Of a stretch of 64,000 bases of DNA, positions 15,633-24,064 are shown piece after piece. This DNA is from Flagellimonas amoyensis (lineage in GTDB: Bacteria > Bacteroidota > Bacteroidia > Flavobacteriales > Flavobacteriaceae), in NCBI RefSeq assembly GCF_003058265.1, contig NZ_QBUK01000010.1, positions 156,898 to 220,897 of the forward strand, in the 5' to 3' direction. The notes under the pieces are model-generated. The model ran no database searches. It was not told where the DNA came from and saw nothing but the letters and a program-made list of their open reading frames with translations. Numbering within the stretch: position 1 is the first letter of the stretch; each line of letters begins with the position of its first letter. A program made the position numbers and the translations under genes.

Positions 15633-16925
15633 ATGAAATATTTTCCCATAGACAGTAATCTTTTTGTGAAGAACCGTAAAAAATTCATGGCGCAGATGAA
15701 GCCAAATAGCATTGCGGTGTTCAATTCCAACGATATTTATCCCATCGGGGCGGACAGTACCCTGCCCTTTGAACAGTCCCGCGACATTTTCTATCTGAGC
15801 GGTGCCGATCAGGAGGAGACCATCCTGCTTCTCTTTCCTGATGCAATGGACGAAAAGAAAAGGCAAATCCTTTTTGTAAGGGAGACCAACGACCACATTG
15901 CCGTATGGGAAGGGGCCAAATTGACGAAGGAACAGGCCACTGAAGTGTCCGGCATAGAGACCATCTGTTGGCTCAAAGAGTTTGACAAGATCTTTTTTGA
16001 CCTGATGACCGAGGCCGATACCATATATTTGAACACCAATGAACATTACCGCCAAGCGGTGGAGACCCAGACTCGGGAAGATCGGTTTATCGAAAAGTGC
16101 AAAAAACAGTTTCCGGCACACCAGTGGGCGAAAAGCAACCCCATTTTGCAACAGATTAGGGGAATCAAGGAACCCGAAGAAATAGCCTTGATGCAAACCG
16201 CCTGTGACATCACCGAAAAAGGATTCCGAAGGATCTTGGAGTTTGTGAAACCCGGTGTTTGGGAATACGAGATAGAGGCCGAATTTCTGCACGAGTTTGT
16301 CCGAAACCGCTCCAAGGGGTATGCCTATAGTCCCATCATTGCAGCAGGGAACAGTGCCAATGTGCTCCATTATCTGGAGAACAACCGCCAGGCCAAGGAC
16401 GGCGACATGATCTTGATGGATCTGGCAGCCGAGTATGCCAATTATTCCAGTGACATGACCCGTACCATTCCCGCCAGCGGCAGGTTCACGGACCGACAAA
16501 AACAGGTGTACAGTGCCGTACTGCGCGTAAAGGACGAAGCCACCAAAATGCTGGTGCCCGGAATCATTTGGGCCGAATACCACAAAGAAGTCGGGAAGAT
16601 CATGACCTCGGAGCTTATTGGACTTGGACTTTTGGACAAGGCCGATGTGCAAAACGAAAACCCCGATTGGCCCGCTTACAAAAAGTATTTTATGCACGGC
16701 ACTAGTCACCATATCGGATTGAACACACACGATTACGGCGAACTGAAGACCCCCATGAAGGCCAACATGGTCTTTACCGTGGAACCGGGCATCTATATCC
16801 CCGAGGAGGGCATGGGCATCCGTTTGGAAGATGATGTGGTGATCCAAGAAAAGGGCGAACCCTTCAATTTGATGCGGAACATCCCCATTGAGATCGAGGA
16901 AATCGAAGACTTGATGAACAAATAA
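15633..16925 (+). CDS. pepP: Xaa-Pro aminopeptidase (aminopeptidase P, M24B)
   Basis: 430 aa, typical length. It removes the N-terminal residue from peptides with Pro in second position. The N-terminal AMP_N domain (1-170) is followed by a pita-bread M24 domain. Dinuclear metal ligands are in MDLAAEYANYSSDMTRT (two Asp), GTSHHIGLNTHD (His), VEPGIYI (Glu) and RLEDDVV (Glu). Cytoplasmic, no signal peptide. It has its own consensus promoter and is followed by a small membrane-protein ORF after a dispersed repeat. Confidence 0.95.
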   Translation: MKYFPIDSNLFVKNRKKFMAQMKPNSIAVFNSNDIYPIGADSTLPFEQSRDIFYLSGADQEETILLLFPDAMDEKKRQILFVRETNDHIAVWEGAKLTKEQATEVSGIETICWLKEFDKIFFDLMTEADTIYLNTNEHYRQAVETQTREDRFIEKCKKQFPAHQWAKSNPILQQIRGIKEPEEIALMQTACDITEKGFRRILEFVKPGVWEYEIEAEFLHEFVRNRSKGYAYSPIIAAGNSANVLHYLENNRQAKDGDMILMDLAAEYANYSSDMTRTIPASGRFTDRQKQVYSAVLRVKDEATKMLVPGIIWAEYHKEVGKIMTSELIGLGLLDKADVQNENPDWPAYKKYFMHGTSHHIGLNTHDYGELKTPMKANMVFTVEPGIYIPEEGMGIRLEDDVVIQEKGEPFNLMRNIPIEIEEIEDLMNK

Positions 16926-16936
16926 GAATCAGTGCT

Positions 16937-16991
16937 GTCATACTGAGCGAAGCGAAGTATCCAGGGATGCTTCACTTTGTTCAGCAGGACA
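16937..16991. repeat. Dispersed inverted repeat (GTCA...GGAC element)
   Basis: It begins GTCATACTGAGCG and ends CAGCAGGAC. The arm CTGAGCGAAGCGAAG (16943-16957) faces CTTCACTTTGTTCAG (16970-16984); the differences from a perfect arm are G-U compatible, so an RNA hairpin is kept. The first arm is identical to one at 61461-61475. Confidence 0.75.
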
Positions 16992-17012
16992 TCAGGAACA
17001 TAACAGAATGGC

Positions 17013-17186
17013 ATGAAACACCTTTTTTTATTGCTTCAGGTCGATATCGAAAAGAAAATGCAGGAAGCTCCCGACGGTTCCTATGAAATTGGGGTCGTTA
17101 TCGGGAGCTATCTGCCCTTTGTGGTCTTGGCTGGTATTGCCTATGCCATTTATCACTACAACAAAAAGAAGCGGGGCTCGGACTGA
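17013..17186 (+). CDS. Small single-span membrane protein, 57 aa
   Basis: ATG at 17013 to TGA at 17184-17186. The N-terminus MKHLFLLLQVDIEKKMQEAPDG is amphipathic, then one clear transmembrane helix (IGVVIGSYLPFVVLAGIAYAIYHY) is followed by a basic KKKRGSD tail, so the C-terminus is probably cytoplasmic. It lies between pepP and the cyclase gene on the same strand (48 nt before the latter) and is too short for usual gene callers. No family recognised; the layout is like small cytochrome-oxidase-assembly or CcoQ-type spanners, but no partner gene is present. Confidence 0.6.
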   Translation: MKHLFLLLQVDIEKKMQEAPDGSYEIGVVIGSYLPFVVLAGIAYAIYHYNKKKRGSD

Positions 17187-17234
17187 ACCTAACAGTGCCC
17201 CGACATCAATCATTCATCATCAATCAAAAAACAA

Positions 17235-17996
17235 ATGAAAATTGTAGATCTCTCCAAGCCTATTCAATACAATAAGGCCGACCCTTGGTTTATGAAGGTC
17301 AAAATCAAGCATAAACCGCACCAAAGGGCAAAATGGCTTTTGAGGGCCATGGGCCTACCCTTTAAATTTTTCCCGAAGGGGTTCAAAGGGTGGGCGGATG
17401 ACACCATAAAAAAAATGGGCGTTCATGCCACCACGCACATCGATGCGCCCTGGCACTATTCCCCGACCACCAACGGCAAAAAATCCAAGACCATAGATGA
17501 AATTCCGTTGGATTGGTGTTATGGCGAGGGCATCGTCATTGATATGAAACACAAACAGGATTTTGACCCGATCACCGTTGCTGACATCCAATCCTTTTTG
17601 GATGAAAAGGGGTTGGGCCTAAAACCCGAAATGATCGTTTTGATCAAAACGGGCAGGGACTTATTCAACGGCACCAAGGATTTTCATAAAAAGGGCACGG
17701 GGATGAGTGCCGCTGCCACGGAATGGCTCATTGACCAGGGGATCAAGGTAATGGGAATAGATTCATGGGGTTGGGACCTTCCGTTGCCCCATATGCTGAA
17801 AAAGGCCAAGGAAAGCGGGGATTCCGAATATTTTTGGGAAGCACATTTGGTGGGACAGCGAAAAGAATATTGCCATATGGAGCAGTTGGTAAACTTGGAT
17901 GCCCTTCCGTTGACAGGCTTCAAAGTGGCCGCATTTCCCATGAAAATAGTGGGAGCTTCGGCAGCACCGGCCAGAGTGGTCGCCATTTTGGATTAA
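17235..17996 (+). CDS. Cyclase family metal-dependent hydrolase (kynurenine formamidase-like)
   Basis: 253 aa. The metal-binding motif HxxxHxDxxxH is intact as HATTHIDAPWH (His64, His68, Asp70, His74), the hallmark of the Cyclase (PF04199) family that includes KynB formamidase and isatin hydrolase. The C-terminal half has GIKVMGIDSWGWDLP and the closing VAAFPMKIVGASAAPARVVAIL strand typical of the family. Length exceeds KynB by about 40 residues, with an insertion at about 22-55 (KIKHKPHQRAKWLLRAMG) shared with the larger cyclase-family proteins. No kyn genes are near, so the substrate is open. Confidence 0.88.
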   Translation: MKIVDLSKPIQYNKADPWFMKVKIKHKPHQRAKWLLRAMGLPFKFFPKGFKGWADDTIKKMGVHATTHIDAPWHYSPTTNGKKSKTIDEIPLDWCYGEGIVIDMKHKQDFDPITVADIQSFLDEKGLGLKPEMIVLIKTGRDLFNGTKDFHKKGTGMSAAATEWLIDQGIKVMGIDSWGWDLPLPHMLKKAKESGDSEYFWEAHLVGQRKEYCHMEQLVNLDALPLTGFKVAAFPMKIVGASAAPARVVAILD

Positions 17997-18088
17997 GTAA
18001 TTATCAATCAACGGATTGACGGGATACTTGTAACCTGGCTTTAATTAAAGGCGTCCAACCTTTCAAATCAAAAAAACGGAAGGTAAAA

Positions 18089-19180
18089 ATGAAAAACATC
18101 TTTTTCAGGGGGAAGCTATTTGTCATACTTTCAGGTTTAATCCTCGGAATTCAACCCATATTGACCGCCCAAGATTTGGAATCCCAAATAGACCGAGTTT
18201 TGGAGGCCAAATTTGAGAACAGTGGCACCGGAGCTGTTTTCTTGGCCACTAAAAACGGAAAGATAGTCTACAACAAGGCCTTTGGCCTATCCAATTTAGA
18301 GTTTCAGGTTCCTATGCAGACCGATAATGTTTTTGAGATTGGTTCCATGACCAAACAGTTTACGGCGGTTTCTATTTTAATGTTGATGGAGGAAGGAAAA
18401 CTGCAACTGGAGGACGACATCACCAAATACATTCCAGAATATCCCACCCATGGTCACGGAATCACCATACATCACTTGTTGACACATACTTCCGGGATCA
18501 AAAGCTTCACCAGCGTGAAAGGGCTGAATGCTATTGCCCAAAATGAAATGGAGCCTATGCAGGTCATTGATTTTTTCAAGGACGAACCCATGGATTTTGC
18601 GCCGGGAGCGGAATTCAGATACAACAACTCCGGCTACGTCTTGTTGGGGTATATCATTGAAAAGGTATCGGGAATGAGCTACGAAGATTTTGTGGAACAA
18701 CGCATTTTTAAAAAGTTGGGGATGTCGTCATCACGATATGCAAGTCATAGTGAAGTGGTGCCCAAAAGAGCATCGGGCTATCACAAAAAGGAAGATTATA
18801 GCAATGCCCGGCACATCAGTTTTTCCATCCCCTACGCATCGGGTGCGTTGATGTCCACAGTGGGAGATATGCTTGTTTGGGAAGAAGCCATCAAAAACCA
18901 TGTGCTGCTCGGCAAGGAAACCACCCAAATGGCCTTCACCAATTATACCTTAAATAATGGTAAACCCATAAATTATGGTTACGGGTGGCACATTAAGGAA
19001 TTCGGGAGCGTTTTGAGCTATGAACATGGAGGCTCCATTTTTGGGTTCAAGTCCATGGGAGTGTACCTGCCTAAAGAAGATGTTTACGTAATTGGTCTGA
19101 GCAACTGTGACTGCAATTCACCTACGGAGGTGACCCGGGAAATAGCGAAAATAATTCTGGACGCCAATACAGTAGATTGA
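18089..19180 (+). CDS. Serine hydrolase, class C beta-lactamase/DD-peptidase-like
   Basis: 363 aa with an N-terminal signal peptide (hydrophobic 8-27, cleavage near LTAQ). Catalytic motifs: SxxK as SMTK (Ser86, Lys89), YxN as YNN (Tyr178, Asn180), and HGG in SYEHGGSIFG replacing KTG. This is the S12/PF00144 family, which holds AmpC-type lactamases, D-aminopeptidases and esterases; most environmental members are esterases or peptidases and not resistance genes. Exported to the periplasm. Single gene after the cyclase gene (92-nt gap). A second, unrelated copy of the family is at 42763. Confidence 0.92.
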   Translation: MKNIFFRGKLFVILSGLILGIQPILTAQDLESQIDRVLEAKFENSGTGAVFLATKNGKIVYNKAFGLSNLEFQVPMQTDNVFEIGSMTKQFTAVSILMLMEEGKLQLEDDITKYIPEYPTHGHGITIHHLLTHTSGIKSFTSVKGLNAIAQNEMEPMQVIDFFKDEPMDFAPGAEFRYNNSGYVLLGYIIEKVSGMSYEDFVEQRIFKKLGMSSSRYASHSEVVPKRASGYHKKEDYSNARHISFSIPYASGALMSTVGDMLVWEEAIKNHVLLGKETTQMAFTNYTLNNGKPINYGYGWHIKEFGSVLSYEHGGSIFGFKSMGVYLPKEDVYVIGLSNCDCNSPTEVTREIAKIILDANTVD

Positions 19181-19206
19181 GAACACCTCAAATCTTGGTA
19201 CCTTTA
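19177..19206 (+). promoter_or_regulatory. Promoter candidate for ketopantoate reductase gene
   Basis: TTG (19177-19179), 19-nt spacer, TACCTTTA (19199-19206), one mismatch from TAnnTTTG. Only five bases separate the box from the ATG, so the transcript would be leaderless or nearly so. Confidence 0.45.
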
Positions 19207-19211
19207 GAGGT

Positions 19212-20129
19212 ATGAAAATCTATATCATTGGAGCAGGAGCGGTTGGGAAAGCCCTGGCCGTTTGCCTACAACAGCAAGGCAAAGATGTGAAACTGGTTCG
19301 TGGCCATGTGGAAGATGGCGTTCCCCAAAAGCAGAAGATTGCCCTTCAGTTTAAGGATGGGACCCAAATTCAGGAAGATGTTCAGGTCAGCACTTTGAAG
19401 GATCACGATCTGTTGGACGGACTTGTGGTGCTCACCAACAAATCGTTTGGGAACAAGGCACTTTCCGAAAAATTGGTGACAAAGGCCAAAGATATGCCCA
19501 TTGTGCTCTTGCAGAACGGTCTTGGGGTGGAGCAACCGTTTTTGGGAAAAGGGTTCTCCGAAGTTTACCGCTGTGTCCTTTTTGTAACCTGCCAACATTC
19601 GGATGAGAACACGATCAGTTATAAACCTGTAGCCGAATCGCCAATAGGGACCATCACCCAAAAGTCCTCGAATCTGAAAACGGTGGTGGACCTACTCGAC
19701 ACCCCTAATTTCAAGTTTGTTGGAGAGGCGGATATTCAACGAATCATTTGGAAGAAGGCCATTGCCAATTGTGTGTTCAACTCCATTTGTCCTCTGTTGG
19801 AAGTGGATAATGGCATTTTCCATCGGGATGAAGAGGTCATGTCCATGGCCAAAAGAGTGATTGTCGAATGTGCACTGATTGCCAATAAAAGAGGAATCGA
19901 TTTGGGGATTTATGAGCTCGAAGATCAGGTTTTGAAAATTAGCCGAATGTCGGATGGACAATTTATTTCGACCCTTCAGGACATCAACCAAAAAAGAGAG
20001 ACCGAGATAGACACCCTGAACTTTGAGATAGTCCGAATGGCACAGGCCTTGAATTTGTCGGAAAAGGTTCAGGAAACCAGACTGTTGGGCGAACTGGTCA
20101 AATTGAAATCGGAATTGGCCCGCTGTTGA
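19212..20129 (+). CDS. panE: 2-dehydropantoate 2-reductase family protein
   Basis: 305 aa. Opens with the NAD(P) dinucleotide motif KIYIIGAGAVGKALAV; the family later shows LLQNGLGVEQ and the catalytic-lysine helix IIWKKAIANCVFNSICPLLEVDNG, followed by a C-terminal helical domain with KRETEIDTLN (PanE substrate-binding Glu region). It reduces ketopantoate to pantoate in pantothenate/CoA synthesis. Several paralogues of this fold (ApbA/PanE) act on other 2-keto acids, so the symbol is provisional. Followed by a CDF-like gene after 44 nt. Confidence 0.85.
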   Translation: MKIYIIGAGAVGKALAVCLQQQGKDVKLVRGHVEDGVPQKQKIALQFKDGTQIQEDVQVSTLKDHDLLDGLVVLTNKSFGNKALSEKLVTKAKDMPIVLLQNGLGVEQPFLGKGFSEVYRCVLFVTCQHSDENTISYKPVAESPIGTITQKSSNLKTVVDLLDTPNFKFVGEADIQRIIWKKAIANCVFNSICPLLEVDNGIFHRDEEVMSMAKRVIVECALIANKRGIDLGIYELEDQVLKISRMSDGQFISTLQDINQKRETEIDTLNFEIVRMAQALNLSEKVQETRLLGELVKLKSELARC

Positions 20130-20173
20130 AAACATTTGATTTTTGTTCCAAAATCCCCGAAATTCATTGTCCC

Positions 20174-20803
20174 ATGGAAAAACAACAACAATTATACAGA
20201 ACAGCTTTTGGGTTGGCCCTGTTCACCATTTTTTACAATGTGGCCGAAGGCATCATTTCCACCTATCTGGGGTTTGAAGATGAAAGTTTGGCCCTGTTCG
20301 GTTTCGGCACCGATAGTTTTATTGAGGTGATTTCGGGCTTGGGCATTGCGCACATGATCCTGCGCATCCGGAAAAATCCAGAGAGCAATCGGGATAATTT
20401 TGAACGTACCGCACTTCGCATCACCGGCACCGCTTTTTACTTGTTGGTAATGGGGCTTGTGGCAACCAGCCTCTACAATATCTGGATAGGACACCGGCCA
20501 TTGACCACATTTTGGGGCGTTGTCATCTCTTTGATCTCCATTTTGATCATGTGGATCTTGGTTTGGTGGAAAAGAAAAGTGGGCAACCAACTCCATTCAG
20601 CCCCTATTTTGGCCGATGCCAATTGCACCTTGGTCTGTGTGTACATGTCCATCATCCTGTTGATCAGCAGCGGCATATACGAATTTTTCCGTGTTCCTTA
20701 TATCGATAGTTTGGGAACACTGGGGTTGGCCTATTTTGCGTTTAAGGAGGGCAAGGAATGTTTTGAAAAGGCCAAAAGTGACAAGCATTGTTGTTGTGCG
20801 TAA
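20174..20803 (+). CDS. CDF-like cation transporter membrane domain
   Basis: 209 aa from ATG at 20174 (MEKQQQLYRTAFGLALFT); the alternative TTG upstream overlaps the panE stop. Five to six transmembrane helices. The segment ESLALFGFGTDSFIEVISG resembles TM2 of cation diffusion facilitators, with Asp/Glu where the metal site lies, and APILADANCTLVCVYMS matches the second HxxxD-like site, here with DANC. The cytoplasmic C-terminal domain of full CDF exporters is absent. The protein ends in a metal-binding-looking tail KSDKHCCCA. A divalent-metal role is inferred; substrate unknown. Confidence 0.75.
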   Translation: MEKQQQLYRTAFGLALFTIFYNVAEGIISTYLGFEDESLALFGFGTDSFIEVISGLGIAHMILRIRKNPESNRDNFERTALRITGTAFYLLVMGLVATSLYNIWIGHRPLTTFWGVVISLISILIMWILVWWKRKVGNQLHSAPILADANCTLVCVYMSIILLISSGIYEFFRVPYIDSLGTLGLAYFAFKEGKECFEKAKSDKHCCCA

Positions 20804-20872
20804 AAAAATCTTCCAAGATCAACAAGGGAACATTTTAATGGATATATTGTAGTTGAATCTAAACAAACTGCA

Positions 20873-22141
20873 ATGAACACGATTTTCAACTCAACGCATA
20901 AATGGATGGTGATGAGCACATTGCCCCTATTTTCATTTTTTATTTTTGGCAATGCCATGGCATCAACCTCAACAAAAACCCGACAGACCCAAGATACCTT
21001 TTTGGTGACCTTGGTCTCCCCGGAAAATGGATCCTATACGGTATCCCCGGAACTTCCAGCAGATGGAAAGGTGGCTTCGGGCACCGAACTGACCGTCACT
21101 GCCACACCATCCGAAGGCTATAGCTTGGATGCGGTCTATTATACCTTTAAAGGAGGCATGTGGGGAACTACCAGTGTGGAGACTTTTGTGCCGACCTTGA
21201 AAATTGTTGTGGATAAGGACATGTCCATCGGAGCCACTTTTGTGGAGAACAACCTAGTGGAAAACTTGAACGTGACCCACGATGTGGTGTATGCCCAACC
21301 GGGCGTAAAACCATTGAAATATGATGTGTATGCCCCTAAAGGGGCAAAGGACCTTCCGTGTGTGGTCATTATCCATGGCGGAGGGTGGTCTTCCAACAAT
21401 GAGGACATCATGAGAGGGTTGGCCAGGGAACTCACCAAGGGAGACCAATATGTGGTCTTCAGCATGGATTACCGCTGGGTGAACAATTTGGATGGTGATG
21501 AATCGCCCAACTACATGCACAATTTGATCGAGGATGTTTTCGGGGGCATTGCCCACATTCAAGAGCATGCGAAGGCCTATGGGGGTGACCCAACCAAGAT
21601 AGCCGTTACCGGCGACAGTGCAGGCGGGCACCTTTCCGCAGCCGCGGCAATACTTTCTCCGATGATAGGCGATAGAGGTTTTGAGGGGACAAATGGCATT
21701 TACGAATTTATGCCCTCCTACATGCCTCAAGGGAAAACGGTCGAGACCGTTAAAAATGAAATCACGGATGCCATTAAAGTGGCCGCACCCAGTTATGGAC
21801 CATTTGACGCCAAGGATTTCAGCAACTTCATCCAACAGAAGGACCAAGGCTATCTGGGTGCCGTTTCCCCTTTTCAACATGTGCCCAATGTGGCGGATAG
21901 GGCCATTCCCCATTTTATTGTAAGGGGTTCGGAAGATGGTTTGATCAACGATGCACTGGTACAGCCCTACGTGGACCTTTTGAAGCAAAACGGACAAACG
22001 GTCGAATATCTGGTGGTGGAAGGTGCCGGACATGCTTTTTTTGATTGGAAGCCCGACGCACAGACCCGTGCCACTTTTGCCAAATATGGGGTGCCCTATG
22101 CCGCAGAAATGAAATCTTTCTTCGATTCCGTTTTCTACTAG
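20873..22141 (+). CDS. Secreted alpha/beta hydrolase (esterase) with N-terminal beta-repeat domain
   Basis: 422 aa with signal peptide (about 1-30). Residues 45-125 are an InlB/bacterial-repeat-like module (VTLVSPENGSYTVSP ... ELTVTATPSEGYSLDAVYYTFKG) seen in surface proteins. The rest is a carboxylesterase-type hydrolase: oxyanion motif HGGGW (169-173), nucleophile Ser249 in GDSAGGH, acid in RGSEDGLIND and His in EGAGHAFF. It probably acts on esters such as acetylated polysaccharides. No type IX tail is visible. The stop overlaps the convergent brnQ stop by 4 nt. Confidence 0.9.
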   Translation: MNTIFNSTHKWMVMSTLPLFSFFIFGNAMASTSTKTRQTQDTFLVTLVSPENGSYTVSPELPADGKVASGTELTVTATPSEGYSLDAVYYTFKGGMWGTTSVETFVPTLKIVVDKDMSIGATFVENNLVENLNVTHDVVYAQPGVKPLKYDVYAPKGAKDLPCVVIIHGGGWSSNNEDIMRGLARELTKGDQYVVFSMDYRWVNNLDGDESPNYMHNLIEDVFGGIAHIQEHAKAYGGDPTKIAVTGDSAGGHLSAAAAILSPMIGDRGFEGTNGIYEFMPSYMPQGKTVETVKNEITDAIKVAAPSYGPFDAKDFSNFIQQKDQGYLGAVSPFQHVPNVADRAIPHFIVRGSEDGLINDALVQPYVDLLKQNGQTVEYLVVEGAGHAFFDWKPDAQTRATFAKYGVPYAAEMKSFFDSVFY

Positions 22142-23415
22142 GCGATTTTTGTTTTTTGCTGGATAACATTTGATAGGACCAGGGCCAGAAGTGCGGGCAA
22201 CACCCATCCCAATTGATGTGCGCTAAAAGGAATCCATGAAATGTAAGGCGTGATGGCTTCTCCCAGACCAATACTCCCCAAAAAATCAGGGATGCTGAAC
22301 AAAATGGTGGTCCAGACCACGGTCTTGAACACGGTCGGAGGGGTAAATCTGTCCGGAAGCACATTCAATATGATCAGGATGATGGTGATGGGGTAAATGA
22401 ACATCAGCGAAGGTATGGCCACAGCAATGATATAGTCAACATTGAACTGGCCCATCAAAACACCGAAAATGCAAGATACCAATGCGGTGAATTTATAGGC
22501 AAGGTCGGAATTATTGAATCGGCCTTTGATGAAATCCGCGGTGCCTGTAATGATTCCCACCGCTGTTGTGAAACAAGCCAAGCTTACCAGAATACTCAAC
22601 AATATACTGCCTGTGCCTCCCAAGATCTTTATGCTCAACTCACTTAAAAGTGATGTGCGAGAGATGTCCCCTTCAAATTGATCGCTGAACAGGGCACCGG
22701 TAAGAATAAGTCCTGCATAGACTGAAAATAACCCCATACCGGCCCAAAAACCGGCCTTTCGGATCAGTTTCCTTTTCTCTTCGAAAGATGCTTCTTTTTC
22801 TTTCAGGTTGATGGAAATGATGATTACGGCACCCACAACAATGGCAGCTATGGCATCAAAAGTTTGATACCCTTCCAAAACCCCATGGCTGAAGGGGGAT
22901 TTCAATTCAGAAGAAACAAATTCAAAATCCATGGTAAACAGGGCCGTGGCAATCATCAATAGTAGAATGATAAGAATTCCTGGAGTTAACAGTTTGCCCA
23001 AAAGGTCCAATACTTTAGATCGATTGATCACAAACAGAAAAACCAAGAGGAAATAAATGAAGCTCGTAAGTAAGTAAGGAGTGTCCCAAAAAGGTTGAAT
23101 GGCCATTTCATGCGTTACCGATGCTGTTCTTGGTGATGGTAGGGCAATGCAAATGAAATAGACCACATAGCAATACACCAAACTGAAAAGGGGAGATACC
23201 TTTTTGGCAAAATCGAACATGGTACCCTGCAATTTGGCATGTGCAAAAATGCCCAACAAAGGCACCACGACACCCGAAATACAGAACCCCAAGGCTACCA
23301 ACAACCAGAGATTTCCGGCCTTGAAACCCAAAAGAGGGGGTAGGATGAGATTCCCGGCGCCAAAAAAGAGGGAAAAAAGAGCAAAAGAGGTAATCGTTAA
23401 CGATTTTTTATTCAT
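22138..23415 (-). CDS. brnQ: Branched-chain amino acid transport protein BrnQ (LIVCS family)
   Basis: 425 aa from ATG at 23415 (MNKKSLTITSFALFSLFFGAGNLILPPLLG), the family start; a longer frame adds only eight residues. About twelve transmembrane helices. The conserved FGAGNLI(F/L)PP motif in TM1 and the SLACFTTAVGIITGTADF segment are typical of LIVCS sodium symporters for leucine, isoleucine and valine. Transcribed alone, convergent with the esterase gene and divergent from the zinc-ribbon gene at 23679. Confidence 0.93.
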   Translation of the reverse strand: MNKKSLTITSFALFSLFFGAGNLILPPLLGFKAGNLWLLVALGFCISGVVVPLLGIFAHAKLQGTMFDFAKKVSPLFSLVYCYVVYFICIALPSPRTASVTHEMAIQPFWDTPYLLTSFIYFLLVFLFVINRSKVLDLLGKLLTPGILIILLLMIATALFTMDFEFVSSELKSPFSHGVLEGYQTFDAIAAIVVGAVIIISINLKEKEASFEEKRKLIRKAGFWAGMGLFSVYAGLILTGALFSDQFEGDISRTSLLSELSIKILGGTGSILLSILVSLACFTTAVGIITGTADFIKGRFNNSDLAYKFTALVSCIFGVLMGQFNVDYIIAVAIPSLMFIYPITIILIILNVLPDRFTPPTVFKTVVWTTILFSIPDFLGSIGLGEAITPYISWIPFSAHQLGWVLPALLALVLSNVIQQKTKIA

Positions 23416-23499
23416 GGGGTGTTGATAAATTATTTTCAATGTGGTATATTTCGAAAACGTAATTCAGCGGAATTATCTGACTTTTTGTCGAATAGCGTG

Positions 23500-23516
23500 C
23501 ATTTCATCGAAAAAAA
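23500..23516 (+). promoter_or_regulatory. 17-bp motif CATTTCATCGAAAAAAA, copy 1
   Basis: It lies in the 263-nt gap between brnQ and the small zinc-ribbon gene, and occurs exactly once more at 35587-35603 before the S8 protease gene. Nearby related words TTTTTGTCGAATA (23482) and ATTTTTCGATT (23623) share a TCGA core. The rest of this gap shows no -7 box of good quality. Confidence 0.4.
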
Positions 23517-23678
23517 GGATTTGTGCATTCGTTCGTAAAATAAAAAGTTATCAACATCCGTTGCTATAGAAAGTTCAACCAAAACAATCTGATATAACAA
23601 AAAACTACTATTAACCAATTTACGGCATTTTTCGATTCCCCAAATCGTATCCATGCTTACTTAAACAACGACCGGCCT

Positions 23679-23945
23679 ATGAAAATTTCTACTTCTCACC
23701 ACCATCATCACCAAGGCAACAAATTTTCCTCTTTCTTCTGCAACTTGTTCGGACACCATTATACGGTTTCCAAAAAGGTGACGGAACACATCAAGGAGTA
23801 TAAATGTACCCATTGCCACAAAGAGGTAACCACGGATGTCAGCGGAAAGCTATCCGCTTTGACGCCCCAAATGCAAGAAATCAACAGTACATTGGAAGAT
23901 ATGTACCGAAAAAGAAGAAGTAGGGTAGTGCACCAAGTGGCCTAA
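23679..23945 (+). CDS. Small His-rich zinc-ribbon-like protein
   Basis: 88 aa. The N-terminus has a natural run of five His (MKISTSHHHHHQG). Candidate metal ligands follow as Cys21 with GHH (26-27), then CTHCH (Cys43, Cys46, His47), giving a CxxxxHH...CxxCH layout like short zinc ribbons (DUF1660-like). The C-terminal half (SALTPQMQEINSTLEDMYRKRRSRVVHQ) is helical and basic. The His run is native sequence with normal codon mixing. Conserved-looking in Flavobacteria by memory of similar 'CNLFGHHYTVSKKVTEHIKEY' starts, but of unknown role; metal binding and RNA/DNA contact are both possible. Confidence 0.7.
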   Translation: MKISTSHHHHHQGNKFSSFFCNLFGHHYTVSKKVTEHIKEYKCTHCHKEVTTDVSGKLSALTPQMQEINSTLEDMYRKRRSRVVHQVA

Positions 23946-24064
23946 CCCTTTCTTTTTTTACAAAAAGCCCAAATCTTAATCCCGGAAACTCAAACGAGTA
24001 CCTACTGCTATTGGTTGCGTGCCCCAAAGCCATGGAGTTGGAAATTCTTGATTTTCGGGGTTTT

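Noticed and set aside
15486..16847. 453-codon open frame on the minus strand opposite pepP
   Set aside because: Shadow of the real gene: no recognisable domains, Cys/His/Gly-rich composition, and the plus strand carries a complete M24B peptidase with a consensus promoter.
18089..19180. Calling this gene an antibiotic-resistance beta-lactamase
   Set aside because: The KTG box is HGG and the family is mostly esterases and peptidases; no AmpR-like regulator is present.
23436..23654. 72-codon minus-strand frame in the brnQ upstream gap
   Set aside because: No start context, no family features and overlaps the 17-bp motif region; treated as chance.
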